From assembly GCA_902634135.1 (NCBI GenBank), contig CACPJB010000006.1, positions 1 through 33,941 on the forward strand: a stretch of 33,941 nt of DNA, in the 5' to 3' direction. Origin of the DNA: an uncultured Marinoscillum sp. (GTDB lineage Bacteria > Bacteroidota > Bacteroidia > Cytophagales > MED-G16). The notes beneath the pieces were generated by a model. That model saw only the letters and a program-made list of their open reading frames with translations. It ran no database searches and was not told the origin of the DNA. Shown here piece by piece: positions 1 to 8,467 of the stretch. The first letter of the stretch is position 1. Each line of letters begins with the position of its first letter. The position numbers and the translations under genes are program-made.

Positions 1-10
1 AAATTGAAAA

Positions 11-397
11 TTGAGAATTCTATCTATTCATCCCGATAATTATGGTGCTACTTTTAGCACTTTATGTGTTTTGCACTGTTTTGCAACTCCATTATTATTT
101 ATAACTCAAAGTCATTTACTTGTAGTTCCAGGATGGTGGTCAGTACTAAATTATTTATTTCTATCCTTATCCTTTATAGCGGTTTATAAAACTACTCAGC
201 ATTCATCTAGCTTAGTAGTTAAGGTTCTTTTATATGTTTTGTGGGCATTTTTAGCTTTTCTATTAATTAGTGAAGAATTTGAGATTCTTCACCTCCCTGA
301 ATTCATAACATATATAATAGGGCTGAGTTTAGCTGCTCTTCATATTTACAATAAAAAGTATTGTCAGTGTGATGATGGAGAATGTTGCGTCAATTAA
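11..397 (+). CDS. MerC-domain small membrane protein
   Basis: N-terminal STLCVLHCFATPLLF, several hydrophobic helices, Cys-rich C-terminus YCQCDDGECC. TTG start at 11 (in-frame TGA at 5-7), so the true start is uncertain at the window edge. Confidence 0.75.
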   Translation: MRILSIHPDNYGATFSTLCVLHCFATPLLFITQSHLLVVPGWWSVLNYLFLSLSFIAVYKTTQHSSSLVVKVLLYVLWAFLAFLLISEEFEILHLPEFITYIIGLSLAALHIYNKKYCQCDDGECCVN

Positions 398-452
398 TTA
401 ATTTTCCTCAAATAAATTAACTAATTTAAATCTGGATTAAAGGTAAAACCCT

Positions 453-1361
453 TTGAGAAAAATAATAATAGATACTGATACAGCTACTGATGATGCCATT
501 GCCATTATCATGGCACTTAAAAATAATGATTTTGATATCAAAGCTATAACTACAATTGCTGGAAATGTAGATTTAGATTTAGCAACAAACAATGCACTTT
601 ATACTTGTGAAATATGTGAGAAGAAAATACCAGTGTATAAGGGAGAAAGTGGCCCTCTATATAGAAAATTAGAGACTTCAAAATTCTTTCATGGTAAGGA
701 TGGCTTGGGAGATACTGGACCTTATATTCCAAAAAATTCAGCGGAAAAAGAAAATGCTATTGATAAAATCATTCAATTAATAAATCAAAATCCTAATGAA
801 ATTGAGATTATAGCTATTGGACCTTTAACAAATATTGCTAAAGTATTCATTCAAGACTCATCAGTAATTAATAAAATAAAAGGGTTATACATAATGGGAG
901 GAATTGGGGAAGGAAAAGGAAATATTACAGAGCATGCAGAATTTAATTTTTGGGTAGATCCTGATGCTGCAGACATTGTATTAAACTCTAATATAGAAAT
1001 TAAAATGATAGCATGGGATACAACTCAGATCTATGGTTATCTTGATAAAGATAATTTTAAAGATATTGAGGAAATAAGAACCCTTCTATCAAAATTTTCA
1101 ATTGACATTCAAAGAAGAGGCTTAGAATATTATAAGATTAAATACAAAGAACATAAGATAGATCTAGCTGATCCATTAGCAATGGCTGTGATGATAAATG
1201 AATCAGGAACAGAATATAAAAAATGTAATATTAGAGTTGTACTTAAAGGTGAAGAAAGAGGAAAAGATATAATTCGTTTTTCAGAGAAAGGAAATATTAA
1301 ACTAGCATCAAAAATATCTAGATCTAATTTTTTGAATACTCTTAAAAAAAGTCTAGTATAG
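453..1361 (+). CDS. Inosine-uridine preferring nucleoside hydrolase family protein
   Basis: N-terminal IIIDTDTATDDAIAI (DTDxxxDD), AEFNFWVDPDAA, ADPLAMAVM. TTG start places the Asp motif at the expected N-terminal position. Confidence 0.9.
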   Translation: MRKIIIDTDTATDDAIAIIMALKNNDFDIKAITTIAGNVDLDLATNNALYTCEICEKKIPVYKGESGPLYRKLETSKFFHGKDGLGDTGPYIPKNSAEKENAIDKIIQLINQNPNEIEIIAIGPLTNIAKVFIQDSSVINKIKGLYIMGGIGEGKGNITEHAEFNFWVDPDAADIVLNSNIEIKMIAWDTTQIYGYLDKDNFKDIEEIRTLLSKFSIDIQRRGLEYYKIKYKEHKIDLADPLAMAVMINESGTEYKKCNIRVVLKGEERGKDIIRFSEKGNIKLASKISRSNFLNTLKKSLV

Positions 1362-1365
1362 ATAA

Positions 1366-2229
1366 ATGAAAATCTTAAACATAGGCTCAATAAATAAAGA
1401 CTTTTTTTATTCAGTTAATAATTTTGTAAAACCAGGAGAAACCATATCATCAAATAAATTCAATATTAAGATTGGAGGAAAAGGATTAAATCAAAGTGTT
1501 GCAATATCAAAAGCCGGGAAAAAAGTTTATCATGCTGGAATTATAAATAAAGATGACAAGTTCATAATTAATAAATTAAAAAAATGGAACGTTAATTGTG
1601 ACAATATTTTATTTAGTGATAATCCAACTGGTCATGCAATTATACAGGTTGATAAAAATGGTGAAAACTCTATAATCATTCATGCTGGAGCTAACTATGA
1701 TATTGATAAAAAATTTATATTATCAACAATATCTAAATTTAAATCAGAGGATATTCTATTGATTCAAAATGAAGTTAATTCTATAGGGGATATTATAGAT
1801 ATTGGATATGAGCAAAAAATGAAAATTATTTTCAATCCTGCTCCATTTAAAAAAGAAATTTTAAGCTATGATTTAAATAAAATCTCAGTACTAATATTAA
1901 ATTATACAGAAGCGAAAAATTTATCAGGGCAAAAAAGTCCAATTAAAATTTTAGATTCTCTAAATAAAAAGTATAAAAAAACAGAAATTATTTTGACTCT
2001 TGGAAATAAGGGATCTATATATTCCTATAATGGAAGTGTTATAAGAATAGATGCCAAAAAAATAAAAACAATTGATACGACAGGAGCAGGAGATACTTTT
2101 ATAGGTTATTATATTGCTAGTATTGCAAATGGATTAAGTATTGAAGAAAGTTTAAAGAGAGCAAATAAAGCTGCCGCGATTTCTACAACAAAACTAGGGG
2201 CAGCAGAATCTATACCAAAAATAAATTAA
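1366..2229 (+). CDS. Ribokinase / PfkB-family sugar kinase
   Basis: GGKGLNQSVAISKAG and DTTGAGDTFIGYY PfkB signatures; 4 nt after the nucleoside hydrolase. Confidence 0.9.
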   Translation: MKILNIGSINKDFFYSVNNFVKPGETISSNKFNIKIGGKGLNQSVAISKAGKKVYHAGIINKDDKFIINKLKKWNVNCDNILFSDNPTGHAIIQVDKNGENSIIIHAGANYDIDKKFILSTISKFKSEDILLIQNEVNSIGDIIDIGYEQKMKIIFNPAPFKKEILSYDLNKISVLILNYTEAKNLSGQKSPIKILDSLNKKYKKTEIILTLGNKGSIYSYNGSVIRIDAKKIKTIDTTGAGDTFIGYYIASIANGLSIEESLKRANKAAAISTTKLGAAESIPKIN

Positions 2230-3602
2230 AGAGCTTCGTTTTTTCTCTCAACAAAAGAATTAATCCCATTCTTATTTTTAAATAGATCAAAAGCATCAAA
2301 AAGTTCTCCAGTTGCAGTATAAGATTTATAGGAAAGTTTATCACCATCAACTGATATAACTTGAAAAAGCTGTTTATTATTTCCAACTCTATCTCTCAAT
2401 GCTTCATAATCCTCCCAACCTGATTTTACTTTATACATTTTACCTCCACTAACTGAAACCACATAGACAGTTCCAGTTGCATCCTGAATATTTTCTCCAT
2501 CAACAATATTTGTTTCATATGGAGCAACTCTTCCTCTAGTATATGTATGGTCATGTCCTTGGAGAGCTAAATCAACATTATATTTATCAAATAATGGTTT
2601 CCACAAATTTCTTAATGTTTCATTATCTCTACCTCTAGATGCTGAGAAAATAGGATGATGATATGTAGCAATAGTCCATTTATTTGGGTTGTCACTAAGA
2701 ACATCTTCTAACCATTTAGCCTGTTCCGCTATAAGAATATTACTGTTTAAAGCAATAAATCTCACACCCTGATAATCAATATAATAGTTTGTTTCTTTTA
2801 TACCATCAACACCATTCATAGGTAAAGTAAACTGACTATTCCATTGAACAGAAAGTCTTTTGATCCCCTCATCTATATCATTCTGGATTTGAGGATTATA
2901 TTCATGATTTCCTGGAATTGGTATAGATGGAAGAGATCTATGAATCCATCCTCCAGCCATAAACCATTCGTGCCATTGATGCTCCTCATGAGCATCATTA
3001 ATAAGATCGCCAGCGTGAATTATAAAACTAGCAGATGGAGCTTTTTTATAACCCTCCCTTATTAATCTGGACCAAAGCTCTAATATATAATTTTGAGCAT
3101 CTCCAACATATAAAAATGAAAAAGGTTCTCCTTCTTTCTTTGCAGTTTTAAATTGTATCCATTCACTCCATATTTTACCATCTCCTACTCTATAACCATA
3201 CATTGTATTTGGTTTTAAATTCTTAAAAGTCACGGAATGATAATTTTGATCGATTGAATTAAAAGTTGTTTTTTTAGGATTATTTCTATCAATTACCCCA
3301 ACCACATTATCAAATTTTAAATTATTTGTAACCGCCTTAATAGTATTTGCTGTGCTAATAAAAGCAGGATTAGCATCAGATAATGCAATTTCACCATATC
3401 CAATTTTAATGTCTTTACTTGTTCTCCATGTTACACTTATAGTTGTTGAAGGATCATCAGAAAAGTTTAAAACAATATGATCAGGATGTTTACCAGGCTT
3501 ACTCCAATTTTTAACAAATTCAGGTTTCTTATAAAGTCTTTGAGAAAAAGAGTCATACCCTATAAATAAAGTTAAAACTATAAATAAAAATTTTTTCATC
3601 AC
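2226..3602 (-). CDS. Secreted purple acid phosphatase-like metallophosphoesterase with N-terminal fibronectin-like domain
   Basis: Signal peptide; GDAQ, HAGDLINDAHE, GNHEYN, TYHHP, GHDHTYTR metal-binding motifs. GTG at 3602 followed by ATG at 3599. Confidence 0.88.
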   Translation of the reverse strand: MMKKFLFIVLTLFIGYDSFSQRLYKKPEFVKNWSKPGKHPDHIVLNFSDDPSTTISVTWRTSKDIKIGYGEIALSDANPAFISTANTIKAVTNNLKFDNVVGVIDRNNPKKTTFNSIDQNYHSVTFKNLKPNTMYGYRVGDGKIWSEWIQFKTAKKEGEPFSFLYVGDAQNYILELWSRLIREGYKKAPSASFIIHAGDLINDAHEEHQWHEWFMAGGWIHRSLPSIPIPGNHEYNPQIQNDIDEGIKRLSVQWNSQFTLPMNGVDGIKETNYYIDYQGVRFIALNSNILIAEQAKWLEDVLSDNPNKWTIATYHHPIFSASRGRDNETLRNLWKPLFDKYNVDLALQGHDHTYTRGRVAPYETNIVDGENIQDATGTVYVVSVSGGKMYKVKSGWEDYEALRDRVGNNKQLFQVISVDGDKLSYKSYTATGELFDAFDLFKNKNGINSFVERKNEAL

Positions 3603-3606
3603 ATTG

Positions 3607-3614
3607 CAAAACTA
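3607..3614 (-). promoter_or_regulatory. Candidate -7 element TAGTTTTG 4 nt from GTG (7 nt from ATG) of the phosphatase gene
   Basis: Exact TAnnTTTG on minus strand; no TTG -33 element seen. Confidence 0.45.
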
Positions 3615-3661
3615 AACTATTGAGTTAATTAAGATGATAAATTGTTAGATAATTTTTCATT

Positions 3662-3669
3662 TATATTTA
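3662..3669 (+). promoter_or_regulatory. Candidate promoter of M1 peptidase: TTG (3642-3644), 17 nt, TATATTTA
   Basis: TTG-N17-TAnnTTTA; 7/8 match to the Bacteroidota TAnnTTTG element with correct -33 spacing. Confidence 0.5.
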
Positions 3670-3684
3670 CCTAATTAATTTATT

Positions 3685-5325
3685 ATGACAAGGTATTTTA
3701 TATTACTATTTCTTCTTTTTAATTTCCGATCATATTCTCAGGATATTTTTGCAGAGAAGGAAAACTTTACAAGACAGGATAGCCTTAGGGGAAGCATAAC
3801 AAAAGAGAGAGCATGGTGGGATCTAATCTACTATCATCTTGATATTAAAGTTGAACCAGATAAAAAATTTATTGAAGGTCACAATACTGTAAAGTTTCAA
3901 GTAATAGAACAAAATCAAGTTATGCAAATTGATTTACAGGAACCACTTAAGATTACTCAGATTATTGAGGATGGAAGAAAAGTAAAATATAAAAGAGAAG
4001 GAAATGCCTATTTTATTTATCTAAACAAAAAACAACTTATAGGAGATATAAATGAAATAAAAATTACTTATAAGGGATATCCAAAAGTAGCAGTCAGAGC
4101 ACCTTGGGACGGTGGGTTTTCATGGGATAGAGATGAGAATGGAAATCACTTTATCGCAACATCTTGCCAAGGTCTAGGGGCAAGCGTATGGTGGCCAAAT
4201 AAAGATCATATGTATGATGAGGTTGATAGTATGCTTATAAGTGTAAATGTACCTAATAACCTAGTTAATGTATCGAATGGAAGGTTAAGAGAAATCACAA
4301 AACCAGATAATAAAACTTCTACATACCACTGGTTCGTTAGCAACCCAATAAATAATTATGGGGTAAATGTTAATATTGGTGATTACATTAAATTCTCTGA
4401 AATATATGATGGAGAAAATGGTGATCTAGATATTGACTATTATGTATTAAGATACAATGAGGAAAAAGCAAAAGTTCATTTTAAAGATGTACCAAAAATG
4501 TTTGATGCATTCGAGTACTGGTTTGGTCCATACCCATTCTATGAAGATAGTTATAAGCTTGTAGAAGTACCATACCTTGGCATGGAACACCAGAGTTCTA
4601 TCACATATGGAAATAAATATTTAAAAGGGTACCTTGGAAGAGATCCATCTGATTCGGGTTGGGGGCTAAAATTTGATTTTATTATAATTCATGAGTCAGG
4701 TCATGAATGGTTTGCAAATAATATAACATACATAGATATTGCTGACATGTGGGTTCATGAAGGGTTTACTGCATATTCTGAAAATTTATTTTTAGACTAC
4801 CACTATGGTAAACAAGCTGGTGCTGACTATACCATTGGAACAAGAAAAGGTATACAAAACGATAAACCTATAATAGGTCCTTATGATGTTAATAAAAATG
4901 GATCAAAAGATATGTACTCAAAAGGGGCAAACCTTCTGCATACAATAAGACAAATTACAAATAACGATGAAGTTTGGAGAAAAACACTTAGAGGTCTAAA
5001 TAAAAAATTTTATCATAAAACTGTGTCATCAAAGCAAGTTGAAAGTTTTATATCAGAGTCGATTGGCTTTGATCTACGTTATGTTTTCAATCAATATCTT
5101 AGAGATGTAAAAATCCCTAAATTTGAATATAAAATTGATAATAACAGTTTTTACTACAGATGGGCTAATACAATAGATAATTTCAATATGCCTTTAGATG
5201 TAGAAATTAATGGTGAGAATACAAGATTATTCCCTAAAAATGAATGGAAGGTGTACAAAACAAAAGTTAATTCTCTAGATATTAGTAGAAACTTTTATAT
5301 TGAATCAAAAAAAAAGGCCTTCTAA
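3685..5325 (+). CDS. Secreted M1-family metallopeptidase (aminopeptidase N-like)
   Basis: GMEHQSSITYGN, HESGHEWFANN (HExxH) followed by WVHEGFTAYSE. Confidence 0.92.
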   Translation: MTRYFILLFLLFNFRSYSQDIFAEKENFTRQDSLRGSITKERAWWDLIYYHLDIKVEPDKKFIEGHNTVKFQVIEQNQVMQIDLQEPLKITQIIEDGRKVKYKREGNAYFIYLNKKQLIGDINEIKITYKGYPKVAVRAPWDGGFSWDRDENGNHFIATSCQGLGASVWWPNKDHMYDEVDSMLISVNVPNNLVNVSNGRLREITKPDNKTSTYHWFVSNPINNYGVNVNIGDYIKFSEIYDGENGDLDIDYYVLRYNEEKAKVHFKDVPKMFDAFEYWFGPYPFYEDSYKLVEVPYLGMEHQSSITYGNKYLKGYLGRDPSDSGWGLKFDFIIIHESGHEWFANNITYIDIADMWVHEGFTAYSENLFLDYHYGKQAGADYTIGTRKGIQNDKPIIGPYDVNKNGSKDMYSKGANLLHTIRQITNNDEVWRKTLRGLNKKFYHKTVSSKQVESFISESIGFDLRYVFNQYLRDVKIPKFEYKIDNNSFYYRWANTIDNFNMPLDVEINGENTRLFPKNEWKVYKTKVNSLDISRNFYIESKKKAF

Positions 5326-5335
5326 AAGAAGACCT
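5315..5335. terminator. Bidirectional intrinsic terminator between convergent genes
   Basis: AGGCCTTC-TAAAA-GAAGACCT imperfect 8-bp stem (one C:A mismatch), flanked by an A-run on the left and CTTTT on the right; between the convergent ends at 5325 and 5357. Confidence 0.75.
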
Positions 5336-5356
5336 CTTTTAAATAATAAATAGTTT

Positions 5357-6145
5357 TTAATAAAATTTATAACCAATATTATTAGTATGAGGTACTAAAC
5401 CATTAGAACCTCCAACAAGATATTTTGATAACTCACCTGCAATACCACTTGGATCATCATTTAATCTCCAATCTAAATAAGCATTATATTTATCGAAAGA
5501 TTCCCAATATTCTATTATAAAATATGTATTGTTTTCCTCATTAAAAGTAGCTTCTAAATGAGTACATCCATCATATGCTCTAGTTGTAGGTAATCCATCT
5601 TCTGAGTCTAACATCTCTTTAACCTTTTCATAATTTCCACTCTTTACCTTAAGAGTTGCAATGACAACTTTTCTATCTACAGGACCAACAGCATTTGTCA
5701 TACCAGTTGCATCAAAGTATTCTCCAGTATATACAATCTTTCCATCAGCAAAATCAAAGTTATGATAAGATGGCAATGTAAATGTTCTACCTGTTGACTT
5801 ACTTTTTCCAGTCCAAACTCCATATGCTCTTACACTACCGTCAAGAGTCATAGTTCCAGTATCAATTCCTGGCAACCACATAGGGTCATTAAATTTAACA
5901 TCTGTATAACTGTTGATATAAAATTCAGCAATTTGTTGAGATGTTGCATAATCTACTTCACCCATTCCATACAAAGGTGCTTGGTCTCTAAGATCCTCAG
6001 ACATGATTTCCTTCCAAAGTTCAATATCCCCGTTTTCAAAAACTTGAACCCATTTTTTAGCTAACTCAAGATTAGCCTTATAATCTGGGTTTGTATTACA
6101 CCCATAAAAAAATAGTACGGATATAATAAATAATAACTTTTTCAT
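5357..6145 (-). CDS. Lipoprotein with N-terminal SnoaL/NTF2-like domain and C-terminal ABM-like (antibiotic biosynthesis monooxygenase fold) domain
   Basis: Lipobox FFYGC; NTF2-like pattern AKKWVQVFENGDIELWKEIMSEDL...GRTFTLPSYHNFDFADGKI; C-terminal KVVIATLKVKSGNYEKVKEML...THLEATFNEENNTYFIIEYWESFDKYNAYL resembles ABM. Confidence 0.75.
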   Translation of the reverse strand: MKKLLFIISVLFFYGCNTNPDYKANLELAKKWVQVFENGDIELWKEIMSEDLRDQAPLYGMGEVDYATSQQIAEFYINSYTDVKFNDPMWLPGIDTGTMTLDGSVRAYGVWTGKSKSTGRTFTLPSYHNFDFADGKIVYTGEYFDATGMTNAVGPVDRKVVIATLKVKSGNYEKVKEMLDSEDGLPTTRAYDGCTHLEATFNEENNTYFIIEYWESFDKYNAYLDWRLNDDPSGIAGELSKYLVGGSNGLVPHTNNIGYKFY

Positions 6146-6211
6146 ATTCTTAATAATTTATTTTAGAATATAAAATTAAAAAAAAAAAGATAATGAATCT
6201 TAATAACCCAA

Positions 6212-7513
6212 TTACAGATAGGAATTTATGTATTCCTTAAAATTATAATAGTCTTTTATTGTAACTGATTTCTTCTCTTTATCTAAGATACTTTTAAGTT
6301 GAGATGGTATATTAAACTCAACATCAATTAAGTTTTTAATTTCATCATAGAACTTATAAAAATGTGCTGTCTCCAAAAAAATACAATGAGAGCCCAAATT
6401 ATTATTAATATATTTTTTAGCTCCCAGATAGCCAATTGCTCCATGAGGATCACAGAGATAATTAAAATTTTTCAAAAGATATTTTATGGTATCCATTGTC
6501 TGATGATCTGTAAAACTAAATGCGTGTAATGTATCTTTCATTTTCACTAAGTCGAAGTCAAAAATTTCATTTACTCTATTAAAATTACTTGGATCACCCA
6601 CATCCATTGCATTTGATAAAGTTTCTTTTGAATGTATTGGAGTATATACTCCAGATTTAAAATATCTCTCTACTGGATTATTAATATTGTTTGATGAAAT
6701 TATATTTTCAATGGGAAGACCTAATTTTTTAGAAACTACCGCTGAGAATAAATTTCCATAATTTCCTGAAGGAATAGAAAATGAATATTTTTCTATATCA
6801 GATGGCAACTGACTATAAGCAAAAAAATAATATAATGTTTGTGGTATCCATCTTGATATATTAATTGAATTTGCAGTGGTAAAATTGAAATTAGAAGTTA
6901 ATTCTTTATCAATTAAAGCATCCTTAACTATTTTCTGACAGTCATCAAATGTACCTTCAACCTCAATTGGAAAAATATTGTCTGAGAAAGTTGATATCTG
7001 CTTTTCCTGAATATTTGATATTTTATTTTTTGGATATAAAATAAAAACATCTATCCCTTCTACTTTATGAAAACCACTAGCTACAGCAGCTCCAGTATCA
7101 CCGGAAGTTGCAACTAAAACTGTAACTTTCTTATTATAACCTTTTCTAATAAAATGACTAAGGCAACGAGAAGTGAACCTTGCACCAATATCTTTAAAAG
7201 CCATTGAAGGACCATGAAATAACTCAAGAACTGAAATGTTTTCATCAATTTTTTTTAAGGGAAATTCAAAATCAATGGAGTGCTCAATTATTTTTTTTAA
7301 AGATTCTTTATCTATTTGATTCCCAATAAATTGAGAGATAACCTCCATAGAAATTTCTATTTTATTGATATCATTCAGGTTAGATATAAAGGATTTTTTT
7401 AAAGATTTAATTTCTTGAGGAAAATATAAACCTCTATCAGGAGCTAAACCATTGAACAATGCCTCTTTAAAGTTTACCTTGTGATTTTTATTATTTAGAC
7501 TAAAGTAATCCAT
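6212..7513 (-). CDS. thrC: Threonine synthase
   Basis: ELFHGPSMAFKDIGARF PLP-Lys motif, VATSGDTGAAVASGF, FSIPSGNYGN; adjacent to homoserine kinase. Confidence 0.95.
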   Translation of the reverse strand: MDYFSLNNKNHKVNFKEALFNGLAPDRGLYFPQEIKSLKKSFISNLNDINKIEISMEVISQFIGNQIDKESLKKIIEHSIDFEFPLKKIDENISVLELFHGPSMAFKDIGARFTSRCLSHFIRKGYNKKVTVLVATSGDTGAAVASGFHKVEGIDVFILYPKNKISNIQEKQISTFSDNIFPIEVEGTFDDCQKIVKDALIDKELTSNFNFTTANSINISRWIPQTLYYFFAYSQLPSDIEKYSFSIPSGNYGNLFSAVVSKKLGLPIENIISSNNINNPVERYFKSGVYTPIHSKETLSNAMDVGDPSNFNRVNEIFDFDLVKMKDTLHAFSFTDHQTMDTIKYLLKNFNYLCDPHGAIGYLGAKKYINNNLGSHCIFLETAHFYKFYDEIKNLIDVEFNIPSQLKSILDKEKKSVTIKDYYNFKEYINSYL

Positions 7514-8442
7514 TATATAGAATCAATAATTTTAATTCCTTCTGAACTAATTTTAGAGACATATGTAGAAAAATCAATATTAGTTTTTTTATAAATTTTA
7601 ATGACTTCAGTATTAATTTTTTTAGCATTCTCCTCCCCTTTTGTAATTGCAAAGATTGAGGGGCCCGAACCAGATATAGAACATCCTAAAGCACCTAGCT
7701 CTAAACATTTTTTTTGGACTTCATCAAAAAAGGGAATCAATTTCTTTCTATGTTTTTCTATCACATTATCAACCAAAGATGACCTCAAAAGATCATAATT
7801 TGAGGTGTGAAGAGCATGAATTAAACTTCCAAGATTAGCAACTTGTTTAGTCATTGAGTTTAACTCAACTCTACTAGGCAAAATCTCTCTAGAATATGAT
7901 GTCTTTACTTCAATTTTTGGGTTAATAACAAAACAAAATAAATCTTTGGGCACCGGAAGTGATATAATATTTTCTTCATCAATAGATTTAACCATCACTA
8001 ATCCCCCTAATAGAGCAGGTGCAACATTGTCTGGGTGTTCTGTTAAACTAGAAGCTACTTCACCACTCATCGCATATTTGACAAGTTCTTTTAAAGTTAA
8101 AGGCTCACCTAAAAGTTTATTTATACCAAAAACACTACCAGCTGCATTTGATCCGCTACTTCCTATTCCACTACCAGGTATAATATTCTTTTTTATTTCT
8201 ATGTCAAATCCACAATCAGGTTTTAGATATTGTATTAATTTTTCTGCTGATACAGTAGCTACATTTTTTTTAGAGTCTAAGGGAATAGAATACCCTTCAG
8301 TCTTGATTATTCTAACTCCCATATTATCAGACTTTGAGATAGTCATTTCGTCTCCAAGAGATTCAATAGGGAAACCTAAAATATCAAATCCACAAGCAAC
8401 ATTAGATACTGTTGCAGGAGAAAAAATTTTAATTTTTTTCAT
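7513..8442 (-). CDS. thrB: Homoserine kinase (GHMP family)
   Basis: FSPATVSNVACGFDILGFP, IPGSGIGSSGSNAAGSVFG, LGCSISGSGPSIFAI; stop overlaps thrC start (TAATG). Confidence 0.95.
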   Translation of the reverse strand: MKKIKIFSPATVSNVACGFDILGFPIESLGDEMTISKSDNMGVRIIKTEGYSIPLDSKKNVATVSAEKLIQYLKPDCGFDIEIKKNIIPGSGIGSSGSNAAGSVFGINKLLGEPLTLKELVKYAMSGEVASSLTEHPDNVAPALLGGLVMVKSIDEENIISLPVPKDLFCFVINPKIEVKTSYSREILPSRVELNSMTKQVANLGSLIHALHTSNYDLLRSSLVDNVIEKHRKKLIPFFDEVQKKCLELGALGCSISGSGPSIFAITKGEENAKKINTEVIKIYKKTNIDFSTYVSKISSEGIKIIDSI

Positions 8443-8447
8443 ATTAA

Positions 8448-8455
8448 CGAATTTA
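8448..8455 (-). promoter_or_regulatory. Candidate -7 element TAAATTCG 5 nt from thrB ATG
   Basis: 7/8 match to TAnnTTTG, in the short YqaA-thrB gap. Confidence 0.4.
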
Positions 8456-8467
8456 AGAATTCTTTAA

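Noticed and set aside
550-1390. Minus-strand ORFs 550-732 and 1130-1390
   Set aside because: Antisense shadows of the nucleoside hydrolase gene.
7946-8467. 173-aa ORF on plus strand
   Set aside because: Lies antisense to the 5' half of canonical thrB; no recognisable domain, typical shadow ORF.
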